A DNA stretch of 34,711 nt, taken from Paramecium sonneborni. Lineage: Eukaryota > Ciliophora > Oligohymenophorea > Peniculida > Parameciidae. How positions within the stretch are numbered: position 1 is the first letter of the stretch; every line of letters starts with the position of its first letter. The notes under the pieces are model-generated. The model was not told where the DNA came from and did no database searches. It was given only the letters and a program-made list of their open reading frames with translations. The position numbers and the translations under genes were made by a program. The DNA lies in contig CAJJDN010000002.1 of the NCBI GenBank assembly GCA_905182985.1, forward strand, positions 895,885-930,595. Direction: 5' to 3'. Below are positions 23,061-34,328 of this stretch, piece after piece.

Positions 23061-24758
23061 TCAAAATCTATATTATCCTGGTATATTAGCCACAGGATTA
23101 ACTCTCACTTAATTAAATTGATTTGGACTGAAAAGATATGGTTATTATTTCATTTATTATTATTATTAAGCAGGTGATTAATATTATTATTAATAAATTT
23201 AAGGTTAATTTTATGACTAATTTGTATAATTATCATATGTTGCATATCTAAAAATATCAAATATATTACTGCATCACACTAGTTAAAATAAATAATGTTA
23301 AGATTAAAAATATAAATCCAATAATAACAGTAATAATGAGCGTATTATTATTTAAATTTATTGAATCAGCTTTAACTTCAAATGATGGAGAAACATTTAT
23401 TGCATTTTCATCTTGATCAAATACAACATAATTATTTCTACTTATTATAATTCTTTACTTGAAAAACGTAAAAGGTATAATGAGAATTGGTTTTTCTTAT
23501 TATTATTAAGTTAAAGGATTGCTCTCTTACAACTATCTAATCAACAAATAGCATTTTTATCCTTCCCTATGGATATAATCGGATTTGGATAATCTGAATT
23601 TATTATTACTAAGATTAAAAGTAAAATAAATATCATTAAATTTTTCATATTGTTCATCATTGCATTAACAATTGATGATATCCTCGCTTACAACACAATC
23701 CTAATTTAAATAAAATAATTACAAGATGTAACTTTTTTAGTTTTTCTTAAAAATTTTTTATTAAAGTCTTTTCCGCCCATATAAATCTAGTAGTGCTATC
23801 AAAGATTGCAGTTCCCCCAGCTAAATATGATGTAAATAAATACTTTAAAAAACAGATTCCTTTCCTAAATATAATTTATTTGTTTTTAATGCCCAGACAT
23901 ACTTGCCGATATTTGGAAATTTCTCAAATTTAGATTATGCAAAATACTCTTATTTTTCACCCAAAATAAGTAATTGTAATGAATCTTCTAATTTAATAGC
24001 AAAAGTTGACTATGGAATATTAGGCAATTAATTATGGATTCTAATGTCAATACTTATAATTTTACTGTTAGAGTATACTTTATTATGGTTCTGAAGCAGA
24101 ATCAAAGTGAAACTGTCCAACTTGGGCATTCTTTTCTTTTTTGTAATTTACATAATTTTATCCATAAGCTAATCCCACAACTCCATTATTAGATGTACTA
24201 CTATATTCAGTATTATATTTATAAATTAATCCAAGACCTACATTTTTAACTGTCAATCCCATGATTTGAAGAGAATCCTTATTATTATCTTAAAATTTTA
24301 CTTAAATTGCATATAATCCATTTATTTTAACTCTTCCTCCATATGTATTCTAAGTAGATAAGGCAATATTGTTATCATCTTCTTTATTAGTTTGATAAGA
24401 GCAACTTTACTCACACTTGAAAATTTTAGCATCAACGGGACATCTATCGCATTTTTTATCTTCTGGATTTTTGCTAAATACCCAAGTAATATAAGATGTA
24501 GTATCAATTGACTATTATATTTATTCTGAACCCAAAGTTAATGAAATCTGGTAAAATTAAAATTTATGCTACTGTTAAAGTATAATCATCTAAATATTAT
24601 TTAGAATCATCAGGTCTTGCTTTTTATTTATTCTTATCCATATTTGAATAAATTAGATGATTTTTTGAATTTCTTTCCGTTTAAACTTTCTAAATTTTCA
24701 ATCTGTATTCTTTTGTTGATATATTGATCAATAGTATGCAAATTAATATTAGATTCAT
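23061..24758 (-). CDS. Membrane-anchored aspartic-protease-like protein
   Basis: Six exons with introns at 24548-24572, 24041-24065, 23821-23843, 23701-23722 and 23248-23269 (22-25 nt) give 526 residues. An N-terminal signal peptide (MNLILICILLINIST) is followed by a pepsin-like two-lobe layout. The first active-site region is IDTTSYITWVF (D77), then a Cys-rich loop (KCDRCPVDAKIFKCEQSC), a flap-like region and GVVGLAYG. The second active-site region is TAIFDSTTRFIWAE (D296), followed by CQCNDEQYEKFNDIYFTF. A transmembrane segment near residues 441-461 (LIITVIIGFIFLILTLF) and a Q-rich cytoplasmic tail of about 60 residues follow. Both catalytic Asp are kept, but the Gly of Asp-Thr/Ser-Gly is Thr in both lobes, so activity is doubtful. 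It stops 39 bases from the kinesin stop, tail to tail. Confidence 0.75.
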
Positions 24759-24828
24759 GAATAAAAATTATATTAAATAAATTAAGCTTCTTTGATATAA
24801 TTTACATGTATTCAAAATTCATAACTCT

Positions 24829-25273
24829 TCAATCCCTTTTTATATAAACCAAAACATCCAATTAGAACAGTTTGAAATGCCTTTTTTAAGATTATAAACA
24901 TACATAATCATAAATCTTCTTCTTTATAAGATGATGTTATAACTTTGATTTTTTTTCTTTTATGGTTATTTCATTAAGCAATTCTCCAAATTATTTTGGA
25001 GTAAGATTCCTTAAAAATTAAATTAATAAAAATACTTCCCCTATTCGGTATCTAAATACGCAATGATAAAATCAACCTATTGAATCATTTACTATATTTC
25101 TCATAATCTTATTTAAATTATATTCTTTCTTTCCATGCTTTAATTTAATCATAGCCATCTTCTGACCATACTACTATCATTATAATTAATAATACTATTA
25201 CAATTAAAATTTTCCTTTTTATTTTTTAATATAATTCATAAAATTTTGAATCTTTAACTATTGGTCTTATCAT
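24829..25273 (-). pseudogene. Short membrane-protein-like reading frame with one frame break (copy 1)
   Basis: ATG at 25271-25273 opens a 62-codon frame with a clear hydrophobic segment (KILIVIVLLIIMIVVW) followed by a charged helix (WKERIQFKQDYEKY), then TGA at 25085. A neighbouring frame continues VDFIIAYLDTEQGK and, after a 26-nt GTA...AAG intron (25010-25035), NLTPKQFGELLNEITIKEKK to TGA at 24829. The change of frame near 25090-25100 has no GT...AG solution, so either one base is missing or the gene is decayed. Family not recognised. A signal-anchor protein with a cytosolic or luminal helical domain is what the text suggests. Confidence 0.4.
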
Positions 25274-25932
25274 ATTGTTAATGATAAACTATTTAAGGAT
25301 GATCTATTTCTATATTAAAGTGTAATATTCGAAAATAATAAATGATTATTTGAATTGAACATCAATAAATTGTTCATAAAATCATTTTAAAGAAAATATA
25401 AATGATCAGATAATTAAGAACAAAGGTTATTAATAAGACATCTGATTATAAAAGAGTTAAACTAATAGGATTAGTTATTAAAATAATAATGGTGAACTAA
25501 TAAGCGAACCATCAAGGATTCGCGATTTTTATCAATATTTAAAGGAAAATATCCGAATAAGGAGAAAATAAATTATGTATTTTATAGAAAGTGTAAGTGT
25601 AAGGAGAATATAATTTATTTTAATCAAGAAAATAATTAAAAGATAGTAGTTGCACTTGATTTAATTTATTAAGATAGCTATTGATACATTTCTTGTAGTT
25701 TAATTTAATATATTGCAGTCTATATAAAAATTTCAACAGTTTAAATCTTTAATAAAATTAATGGATATGAAAATGTAATTTTGAACTTCTTTTACGAAAA
25801 ATGAGTTTGTAATTGATATCAATTAGATTTACCAAATTATTTTTGTTGTAATTGACTTTGAGTTATAAATTAGATCAATTAAAAGGTTTGATCTACTTAA
25901 ACACATTTGCAAAATATATTTAATTTTCTGTA
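25274..25932. other. No gene seen
   Basis: AT-rich sequence with no supported frame. It is repeated at 26379-27037. It contains a short low-complexity patch GTGTAAGTGTAAGGAG. Confidence 0.4.
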
Positions 25933-25933
25933 N
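25933..25933. other. Single ambiguous base between repeat copies
   Basis: The only N in the window. It sits exactly at the junction of the two identical blocks and probably marks a scaffold join of arbitrary size. Confidence 0.95.
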
Positions 25934-26378
25934 TCAATCCCTTTTTATATAAACCAAAACATCCAATTAGAACAGTTTGAAATGCCTTTTTTAAGATTAT
26001 AAACATACATAATCATAAATCTTCTTCTTTATAAGATGATGTTATAACTTTGATTTTTTTTCTTTTATGGTTATTTCATTAAGCAATTCTCCAAATTATT
26101 TTGGAGTAAGATTCCTTAAAAATTAAATTAATAAAAATACTTCCCCTATTCGGTATCTAAATACGCAATGATAAAATCAACCTATTGAATCATTTACTAT
26201 ATTTCTCATAATCTTATTTAAATTATATTCTTTCTTTCCATGCTTTAATTTAATCATAGCCATCTTCTGACCATACTACTATCATTATAATTAATAATAC
26301 TATTACAATTAAAATTTTCCTTTTTATTTTTTAATATAATTCATAAAATTTTGAATCTTTAACTATTGGTCTTATCAT
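25934..26378 (-). pseudogene. Same membrane-protein-like frame, copy 2
   Basis: Identical to 24829-25273 because it lies in the repeated block. It probably represents the same locus counted twice. Confidence 0.4.
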
Positions 26379-27037
26379 ATTGTTAATGATAAACTATTTA
26401 AGGATGATCTATTTCTATATTAAAGTGTAATATTCGAAAATAATAAATGATTATTTGAATTGAACATCAATAAATTGTTCATAAAATCATTTTAAAGAAA
26501 ATATAAATGATCAGATAATTAAGAACAAAGGTTATTAATAAGACATCTGATTATAAAAGAGTTAAACTAATAGGATTAGTTATTAAAATAATAATGGTGA
26601 ACTAATAAGCGAACCATCAAGGATTCGCGATTTTTATCAATATTTAAAGGAAAATATCCGAATAAGGAGAAAATAAATTATGTATTTTATAGAAAGTGTA
26701 AGTGTAAGGAGAATATAATTTATTTTAATCAAGAAAATAATTAAAAGATAGTAGTTGCACTTGATTTAATTTATTAAGATAGCTATTGATACATTTCTTG
26801 TAGTTTAATTTAATATATTGCAGTCTATATAAAAATTTCAACAGTTTAAATCTTTAATAAAATTAATGGATATGAAAATGTAATTTTGAACTTCTTTTAC
26901 GAAAAATGAGTTTGTAATTGATATCAATTAGATTTACCAAATTATTTTTGTTGTAATTGACTTTGAGTTATAAATTAGATCAATTAAAAGGTTTGATCTA
27001 CTTAAACACATTTGCAAAATATATTTAATTTTCTGTA
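25934..27037. repeat. 1104-bp direct repeat, copy 2
   Basis: Second copy of the block at 24829-25932, offset by 1105 bases. Downstream sequence after 27037 (CTTACAGC) is unique. Confidence 0.9.
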
Positions 27038-27537
27038 CTTACAGCAATTCTATTAATTTCATGAGATAGCAATCCACTTAAAATTTGAATGTAATTTATT
27101 TTATCCTAAATTATAGATGATAAATTCAATAATCAAAATTTTTTCTCATCACATATTAACAGTATTGATTATTAAATCCTTATAATGAATAATTTAATTC
27201 TAATTATCTACCATAATATATGTTATTAGATTTTACTTAGATTTTATTCTCATTAAAAAGAATAAAATAACTAACGTTTATTAATCAATTTTATGTCTTT
27301 TTGTCACTATAAGCTTTGGCAAACTGACTTTAGCAATAAATTAAAGATAAAAATGATCGTAAAATATTCCTTTATTACAAAATAATCTAGATTAAGTGAA
27401 TAAATAATAAAAAATGTTGATCTTAATAAACTTTAAATTGTAATATCGTAAAATCAAATGAATTGCATAACATATCATAATAGATATTAAAATTATAACC
27501 TAACCTTAAATATTAATTATAAAATCATTAATTGCTT
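27038..27537. other. Intergenic, nothing recognised
   Basis: About 500 AT-rich bases between the repeated block and the stop of the MORN gene. Frames are short and lack starts. Confidence 0.5.
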
Positions 27538-28422
27538 TCATTATAAATTTAAAACTTAAACTTTTTAATCATTTTCCCATTTAGCAATTTCAATTTAACC
27601 ATTTTAATTTTTGCTAGAACCTATTCCATGTCTCATATTATTTTTGAATTCACCATGATAGAAATTATTCTCATTCCAAATAAATTTTCCTCTTCCTTCC
27701 ATTTATCCATCTTTCATCTATCCTATATAGATTCCAGTCTGACTTTTAATTGTACCGTCACATAAATTATCTTCATAAAATTGTCCTTCCATTATAATCC
27801 CTCCTCTTGTGATAAATTAATCATCTGATCCGAAATTTTAATTTCCAGGATCTGAAGATAAATATAATTTACCCTTTCCATGCATCATACGATTCTTCAC
27901 ATATCCTTAATATTATAATGTATTATATATATAAATTGTTCCACTTCCTGTCATATTTCCATTTAACCACTACCCATCATAATTCGAACCATCGCTATAT
28001 TTTAATGTACCTCTTCCATGAGGATTTCCTTTATCAAATATACCATAATAATAGTGATATTATTAATTTTCTTCTATAAACAAAGTACAACCTTTACCGT
28101 TCAATTCATTATCTTACCAATAACCTAAACAATATTTATCCTATTTATCTGAAATTAACTCCCCAAAACCACATTGTCTATCATTTTCATCTCTTGTACC
28201 CCGATAAGATCCATTTAAAGCAATTGTAAAATCTCTCTAATTATCTACATTCAGATTTTGCCATATTTCATTTAATTCTTAATCAAGTCTCAAAATTTCT
28301 TGTATTTTTTCCTTCATAAATTGATTTGTGATTTAACGTACTAATAGGTTAATATTGTTTCTACGAGTATTCAAAATTCCTTTATCTTGATTTTAGTTAC
28401 TCAAACCACTTCCATTTCCCAT
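27538..28422 (-). CDS. MORN-repeat protein with N-myristoylation-type start
   Basis: One intronless frame of 294 residues. The N-terminus MGNGSGLSN fits a myristoylation signal (Gly2, Ser6), suggesting membrane attachment. After a helical region of about 65 residues come MORN-type repeats, for example YCLGYWQDNELNGKGCTL, GIFDKGNPHGRGTLKYSDGS, YDGQWLNGNMTGSGTIY, GYVKNRMMHGKGKLYL, GQMKDGQMEGRGKF and GEFKNNMRHGIGS. MORN repeats form beta-strand rods that bind lipids or act as scaffolds at the cortex and cilia in protists. No kinase or other catalytic domain is attached. The 3' neighbour region is empty, so no operon-like inference is possible. Confidence 0.9.
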
Positions 28423-28569
28423 TTTGAATAAAATTATTTTAATAAGAAAGATAAAAATATATCTATTAATTAAGTCTTTCAACAATTACTCTAACTGTCT
28501 AATCTTAAATATTGATATTGTTAGATGATTAAAAATGAAATGAAATATTATAAAAATAAATCAAAATTT

Positions 28570-30023
28570 TCAAGTTTTAGTTCTTTTATCATCTTTTAAT
28601 GCTTAAATTCTCCAACTTTCAGAAAATTCATTTAATTTTTACATGAATTCCTAATGGAAACCAATAGAAGTTTAATTATCAGGTAATTTAAGTTTTTATT
28701 AATTTATTTAGTTTGTTTATGATTAATTATTATTATTATTTTATTATTTTATCTAAGTAGATTATAATTTTTATTATATATTCGATAGATCTAATTTAAG
28801 TTTTACATTATTTGTTTTAACTTCGAGATTTTTGATATTTTTATATTAAAACTATCTTACACTTTCTAAAATTGAATCATTATCAAATCTATTAAGAAAA
28901 CAAAAACTTGATTCATCAGAATCATTAACAACAGAATTATCAGCATCATGATCATTTTTATCAAAATGACAATGTTAAATTTCAAGTTATTAATCATTAG
29001 ATTCATGTAGACTCTCATCATTAAGTACTTCTTCATTATAAATTTTTTCAATATCAATTCCAGTTCTTTTAATTGCTAAAACTAATTTAATTAATTTAGC
29101 TTCTTTATCACTCATTTACTATAATTTAATTTGCATAACATTCTACATTTCTTTTAATTAAATAGTGTCCACACTTTAATTAGTATTAGTTGATTATTTA
29201 GGTGATTTAAGTTGGTTAAGTGTATCAATTAATAAATCTCTTTCTTTTTCAATAATTTTATAATTATTAAAAGACATTTCTTTTTCTTTATTAATTTTAT
29301 CAATCATTTCATTAAATTTAGACTCTTATTCACACAAGATCTCAATTGAAATATTATTCATCATTTCAAACAAATTATTAATGATTCTAATAGATATATC
29401 ATTAAATGAAGTAGATTGTATAAACTAATGTTTATATGCATTTAATAGATTGCATTATTTTAATAATAATTCTTTATAAATTTCCCATTTAGAATGATAT
29501 TTTTTTTTGATAATGATGGATTATATTTAAGTATTAAGATTATAGAGTTCTTGATTTTTCTGAATAGGTTTTTTTTATCCAGGACTTTGAGAATCACAAG
29601 TGAGATTGGTATTTAGATTCTATTTAGATCTATATAATTAAATTAGGATTACAGTTGTTAAAGAACATTAGTTTAAAATAATTGAGTATCTCCTACTAGT
29701 TTTTTCAGTTTTAAACAGTTGAGAGATGTTTGTGATGAATCATCTTCAATTTAAATAGTTCCAAGAACACGACTTTTGGAACTGCTATTAGTACGATTAT
29801 TAGTGTTTTCTGATATATTATTTTTATGTTATTTATAACGTTTCTCTTCAATAGATTTAGAAGTGGGTACGCTTTATTTAATAGTTAAACGCTATTGCTA
29901 AAATTTAGGAGGGATATGAAAGAAATTATTATATTCTGGATAAATGTTAGGTTGAGATGATTATTTAGGAATCACAACCTTATTAAAAGTATCTTTGAGA
30001 GTTGTGGGAGGTACTCGTTGCAT
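28570..30023 (-). CDS. Coiled-coil, Q/N-rich protein of unknown function
   Basis: Exons 30023-29653 and 29629-28570 join across a 23-nt GTA...TAG intron (29630-29652) to give 476 residues. The first 120 residues are basic, S/T/P-rich and probably disordered (MQRVPPTTLKDTFNKVVIPK). Residues about 160-310 are helical with heptads (FNEMIDKINKEKEMSFNNYK), ending in LQQMSDKEAKLIKLVLAIKR and GIDIEKIYNEEV, a compact conserved-looking element. An acidic Asp/His-rich patch (HCHFDKNDHDADN) and a polar Q/N tail follow. I do not recognise the family. The start is only 22 bases after the stop of the RING ligase on the same strand. Confidence 0.75.
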
Positions 30024-30045
30024 TTCTGATAATTTAATTAAATAT

Positions 30046-31680
30046 TCATTCTAATAGAGGTGGTAAATCTGAACGACAAGTAGGGCATTGCATTTTGATA
30101 TCTATCCAACTACGAAGACAAGATGGATGGAACCAATGTTTACAGGGTGTAAGCATAGCTTATTTGATAATCAATTTTTCTGTAAGGTCTTATGTATCAA
30201 ATGGATCATCACTCAATGAAGTTAAACATATAGCACATTCTTCCTAAAAGAATTATAGATGATATTTACATAATCTTCTTATATATTAAGTATTCTAAGA
30301 TATTTATATTGTTTAGGTAAGAAACATTTAGGAATAAACGATCTAGGACCTAATTTAAATTGGATATAAAGGACAATAATTTAGAGTAAGTATTCACTTA
30401 AAAAGATCATGCAAAAAGCAACAGAAGGTTCAAAACCATGTAAATTAGTTGGACATGCACGATTGTATATCTAGATAAATAATTTGTATACTTAGTAAAT
30501 CATACTAGGAATTAGTATACCAAATATGTAATATGAGATAAACTTTGGATTATTACCAATACGAACATTGTGTATTATTTAAGGGAGTAGACACATACCA
30601 GTTATATATATAAACCAATTATATGGGTAAAAGAAGTACATCAATATAAAATATATAATAAGGCTGAAATCTAAATTAATTTATAAAAATTTACAGAATT
30701 AAGCAAAAAAGTAAGTGATGGCCTTTCTCATTCTTTATTGATCAAATAAATCATCTAAATGTCTGCTTCTCCAAACAATCCAAATTAACTTCATATCACA
30801 AGTTGTTGCCAACAAAAAGTAAAAGAAGGCAGGTAAAATAAAATATTAGAAGTATTGCTAAATGAAATACTAATTATTACATATGTAATTAATGCTTAAT
30901 AGAGATTTTATAGACATATATAAGAATCTTAAACTGTTAGATAACCAATTGCAAAAAGTGAGATCTAATAATCATATATCTAAAGAATTACTTTATTTGG
31001 ATCTTCTTCATTTTCAAGTAAAGCTTTACAAAGCTTTGTGACACATAAAAATTATGTAAAACATATCATCACCGACATAGCGCAATACATAATTATACCT
31101 AATAAATAATTTGTGGTATCTAAAGTGAAATTCATTTTTATATCAACATCACAATGTGGATCTAAAGTATTATTTTAAGTTTTTAAGTGCACATCAATCT
31201 CAGCATGTTCCTTATCATAATGATCAGATTAAAATTCAATTGTAATATTATATGTAATTTCACAATTCTCTTTTGAATAATAGTTTCTTCTAAATTTATA
31301 ATAAGTAGTGTAGTTTATAACACTGATATTATTGAATGAACTAATATTATAATCACTCTTTACATATCAGTATCAGAGTAATTTGTTAATTTAAATATTC
31401 CATATACTTATCCTAATTCTTCATATTTTGGGTTCAACAATTAAAACTTAAATCGATCTATCACATCAGTATCATTATTCCACTAAGTATTATTAGATAA
31501 AAATATCATATAAGCATCTCCTTACTCAACTGTCAAGTAATGAAATTATTATCCATCTTTCTATGATATCCATTATCCCTTATATTAGTATCCATACAAA
31601 ATCTCTGACAAATCATTAACATTCTCTGGACGTTTATTCAGTCCTGTTACTAATCCTAATAATACAATCCACAAAAACAT
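30046..31680 (-). CDS. Transmembrane RING-H2 E3 ubiquitin ligase, Tul1/Dsc1/FLY1-like
   Basis: Four exons (introns 31341-31363, 30858-30880, 30244-30269; 23, 23 and 26 nt, GTA...TAG) give 520 residues. A signal peptide (MFLWIVLLGLVTGLN) leads into a luminal domain with several N-glycosylation-type sites. Multiple membrane segments then follow (LLGIIMYCAMSVMICF, FILPAFFYFLLATT, SLIIYFILMYFFYPY, and others). The stretch HNVRIGNNPKFISYYIFGIL ... RACPTNLHGF ... LGPRSFIPKCFLP is the hallmark order of the Tul1/Dsc1/FLY1 family. The C-terminal RING-H2 has CAIC, CKHWFHPSC and CPTC. Such ligases act in Golgi or endosomal quality control and sterol-linked signalling in fungi, and in the plant endomembrane system. 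This is the only clear ubiquitin-pathway enzyme in the window. Confidence 0.85.
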
Positions 31681-31682
31681 TA

Positions 31683-32084
31683 TAAAAATTATTTATAATC
31701 TAATCTTTTACTTTTATCATCAATATATAATTATTAAATTTCAAATATACGAAAACACTCTCGGAAAACAAAGATGAATTCAAAGTAATTTACATTGATG
31801 TCCAAACAAAACAATTCAATTTTCTTCGAACTCTTAATCAAAGAAAAACTAAGATTGTAAGTATTCTATCTAGTGAAAATTCATTACGTAACTTCATACT
31901 ACATAAATCGATTTAAATTATAAATACAAATAAAAAAGGACATTAAAGAAAGAAAACCTAATAATAATGGAAAAAGAAATTAAAATTTTTCTACTTTCAA
32001 CTATTGAATAGATTATAATAATTAGATTCTTGTAAAACAGATTATTAAATAATCTTAGAAGAAGAGGCTATGAAAATAAATTGA
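31683..32084 (+). other. Open plus-strand frame without a start codon
   Basis: A frame ending at TGA 32082-32084 reads FKVIYIDVQTKQFNFLRTLN ... SILSSENSLRNFILHKS ... LLNRLQQLDSCKTDYQIILE and looks coding, but it has no ATG. The first plus-strand ATG (31774) is in another frame (MNSKQFTLMSKQNN), open to about 32005. Its 3' end overlaps the tail of the minus-strand ubiquitin-like gene (31997). It may be a short gene with a missed intron, a fragment, or chance. Confidence 0.3.
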
Positions 32085-33482
32085 TTACTTAAAATTTTAA
32101 TACTTACAAATAAAAAAAAAGTTTAAAATTCATTTTTTTATAATAAAAATCTTATCCTTTCTATAATTTTTAATGAATTCTTTAATAAAAGAAATAAAGC
32201 TTTGAAAATGAAATTACTTAAAAATATTAAAGTTAATTAAGAAGCTTAATGACGATATTATTTCTCTACTTAGACTATAATATCAGCTTTAGAATAAATA
32301 GAGTTAATATCTTATAATTATACACCATTGATATAATACTTTTATTGAGGCAAATAGACACCGTAATGAATCAATTAGAAATGACTACTTATGATCTATT
32401 TAGTTATATCTTCTAAAGAGGTATTAATAAAAGCTCGAAATGTTACATAATTTTCAATACACTCAATCTTTATAATATTTTCCAATTTAAATTTATACCA
32501 TTTACTTTTATTTTTTAGTGCAAATTCATATTTTTCATTTAGTAATTGATTAGATTATTTATTTGAAGGAATCATTTTTAAATTGATACTTTATATTTAT
32601 TCAAAATCTTCTAATAATCCACAGTCATAAGGATCAATTTCTTGATCATTTATAAAAAATGCAAATGGCTGAGTTACTTTAAATTATAACTTTGAAAATA
32701 ATTCCATTAAAATATCATGAAAAACACAAGATATTGGAGTACTTTTATATTATGATACATTTAATTCTATTTTTTAAAATTATAAATCTACTAATACATT
32801 CAAAATTATTTTTTATTATAATACTACATTTATGATAAAAATTACTTTGTTTTTAATCTTTTCTATTTATTAATTTTATATTAAGGGTACAATTATGTTT
32901 GAATCCTAAATCTTTTAAACTTTTAGTCTCATTTTATTTGATAATTACTCCTTATTTGAGTTCACATTCAATATTGTTTATGAATTCTTTAGGTATTTAA
33001 ATGTCAAATCTTTCCTTTAATAATATGAAATTCACAAACAATGCAAATGACATTTCAGGATTAAAATTTTAATTAGTTATTCTTTATTCTTACTGATAGG
33101 ACCAACAAATTCCTATTCTAGGCGGTCCTTTCAGCTTAAGTCTAACATATAGTGTGCAATTATTTGTAAATCCTAATTACTCTAATGTTCTTTAATCATT
33201 TTATTATAGGGTGGATCCATTTCCTAATTGCCATTCTATAGTTTCTTCATATTGAGCTTGCATTCTTTGAGCAAATATTACCTCTTTAATTCCATTTACG
33301 AATCTATTAAATGGACATTCTGGTTCAATAGATATATTAAATGGAATTTCTGGATCAATAGATAATTGTAAATTTAAATTTCCTTATTATAGATTTACAA
33401 CAAAATTAAAATTAATTGTATGAGGTTAATCACTTCTCCCTTATTGTTATTTTAAGTCTTTTCCTCCGAATAAATAATTCAT
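31997..33482 (-). CDS. Long protein with ubiquitin-like segments
   Basis: Exons 33482-32891 and 32862-31997 join across a 28-nt GTA...TAG intron (32863-32890) to give 485 residues. Residues about 20-130 are near-identical in text to the small gene at 34329 (INFNFVVNLQQGNLNLQLSI, AQRMQAQYEETIEWQLGNGS, LEQLGFTNNCTLYVRLKLKG), but the Gly-Gly is replaced by Gly-Pro-Pro and the chain continues. A second region (IECELKQGV ... SLKDLGF) repeats the pattern more weakly, and further strand-rich text (QPFAFFINDQEIDPYDCGLL) and KYYINGVQLQDINSIYSKAD suggest additional ubiquitin-like folds. A 10-residue in-frame duplication (SIDPEIPFN / SIEPECPFN) is present at residues about 47-66. The last 90 bases overlap a plus-strand open frame, so the C-terminal end is less sure. 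Confidence 0.6.
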
Positions 33483-34328
33483 TAATAATAAATTTCTATT
33501 ATATATATAATAATATAAATAATTTATAATGATAATTGTAGAGAATTAAAAGTATAATAATTGAAAATAGTTAAATTAAAACATTTAAATAGAATATAAT
33601 ATTCTAAGATGAGACAGAAACCTTAATTTTAACCTTTTGTTTAGTGAAGATTTAAAATTATTTTTATTGCCTCCTAATAAGATGATTTTATTATTAACAA
33701 AATTTAAAATAACAATAATAGCAAATTAATAGATTAAAGATTTATTCAAAAATCTTTCTTTAAAGTCAAATACAACATAATATTTAACATTAAAAATTGT
33801 GGGTTTTGCAATTTTTAATGAAACTAAAGCCAGTTAATAATCTAGATCTAAATATACCTCCATTTTAATAGAATTTTAGAATTTCTATTAATTATATTCG
33901 CAAAAATCTGTATCAAATGTTGAAGAAATTAATTTTTTTTTAGAAATTATTATTAATAATGATTGTTTTACCCTCGGGTTGTAAGAATTCATGGATATGA
34001 TAAATTTTAAATCCTCCACTATAGAATTTTTAGAATAGCTTTAATAATATCATTCTTCTGTTGATGGAGTTGATAATTTAATACAACAGTATTAATTTTA
34101 TCAAAATAAGAAATCATTTGCAAATCACTCATGCTTTCCGAATTCATATTGTTTATTCGAGTACTGTAATCATTTATTTGATATCTGTTTTAAAATCAAT
34201 TGTAAAAGATAAAAATCTCTAGAAGGGTATTATTACCTATTATAAATATTATTTTTTAGCTTTCAAATCATGACAAATGGATTTCATATAAAAAACATTT
34301 TGTATTAATAATTATTATATTATATTTT
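33483..34328 (-). pseudogene. Decayed coding stretch between the two ubiquitin-like paralogues
   Basis: A short minus frame from ATG at 34145-34147 reads MNSESMSDLQMISYFDKINT and ends at 33989. Other frames then carry protein-like pieces such as FYSGGFKIYHIHEFLQPEGK and STFDTDFCEYNQQ. No set of short introns joins them. I read this as the remains of one gene, of unknown family. Confidence 0.3.

Larger units (their letters stand above)
24829..25932. repeat. 1104-bp direct repeat, copy 1
   Basis: Identical, as far as I can compare by eye, to 25934-27037, from the shared start TCAATCCCTTTTTATAT to the shared end AATTTTCTGTA. Copy 1 ends right at a single N (25933). An exact long repeat abutting an N is the signature of two contig ends that overlap but were not merged. 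Confidence 0.9.

Noticed and set aside
23061..24758. Frameshifted pseudogene reading of the protease-like locus
   Set aside because: Every frame change is resolved by a 22-25-nt intron and the total is exactly 527 codons.
24829..25273. Cathepsin propeptide (I29) or FtsB-like protein
   Set aside because: Initial resemblance came from joining the wrong frames. With the 26-nt intron the text no longer matches either family.
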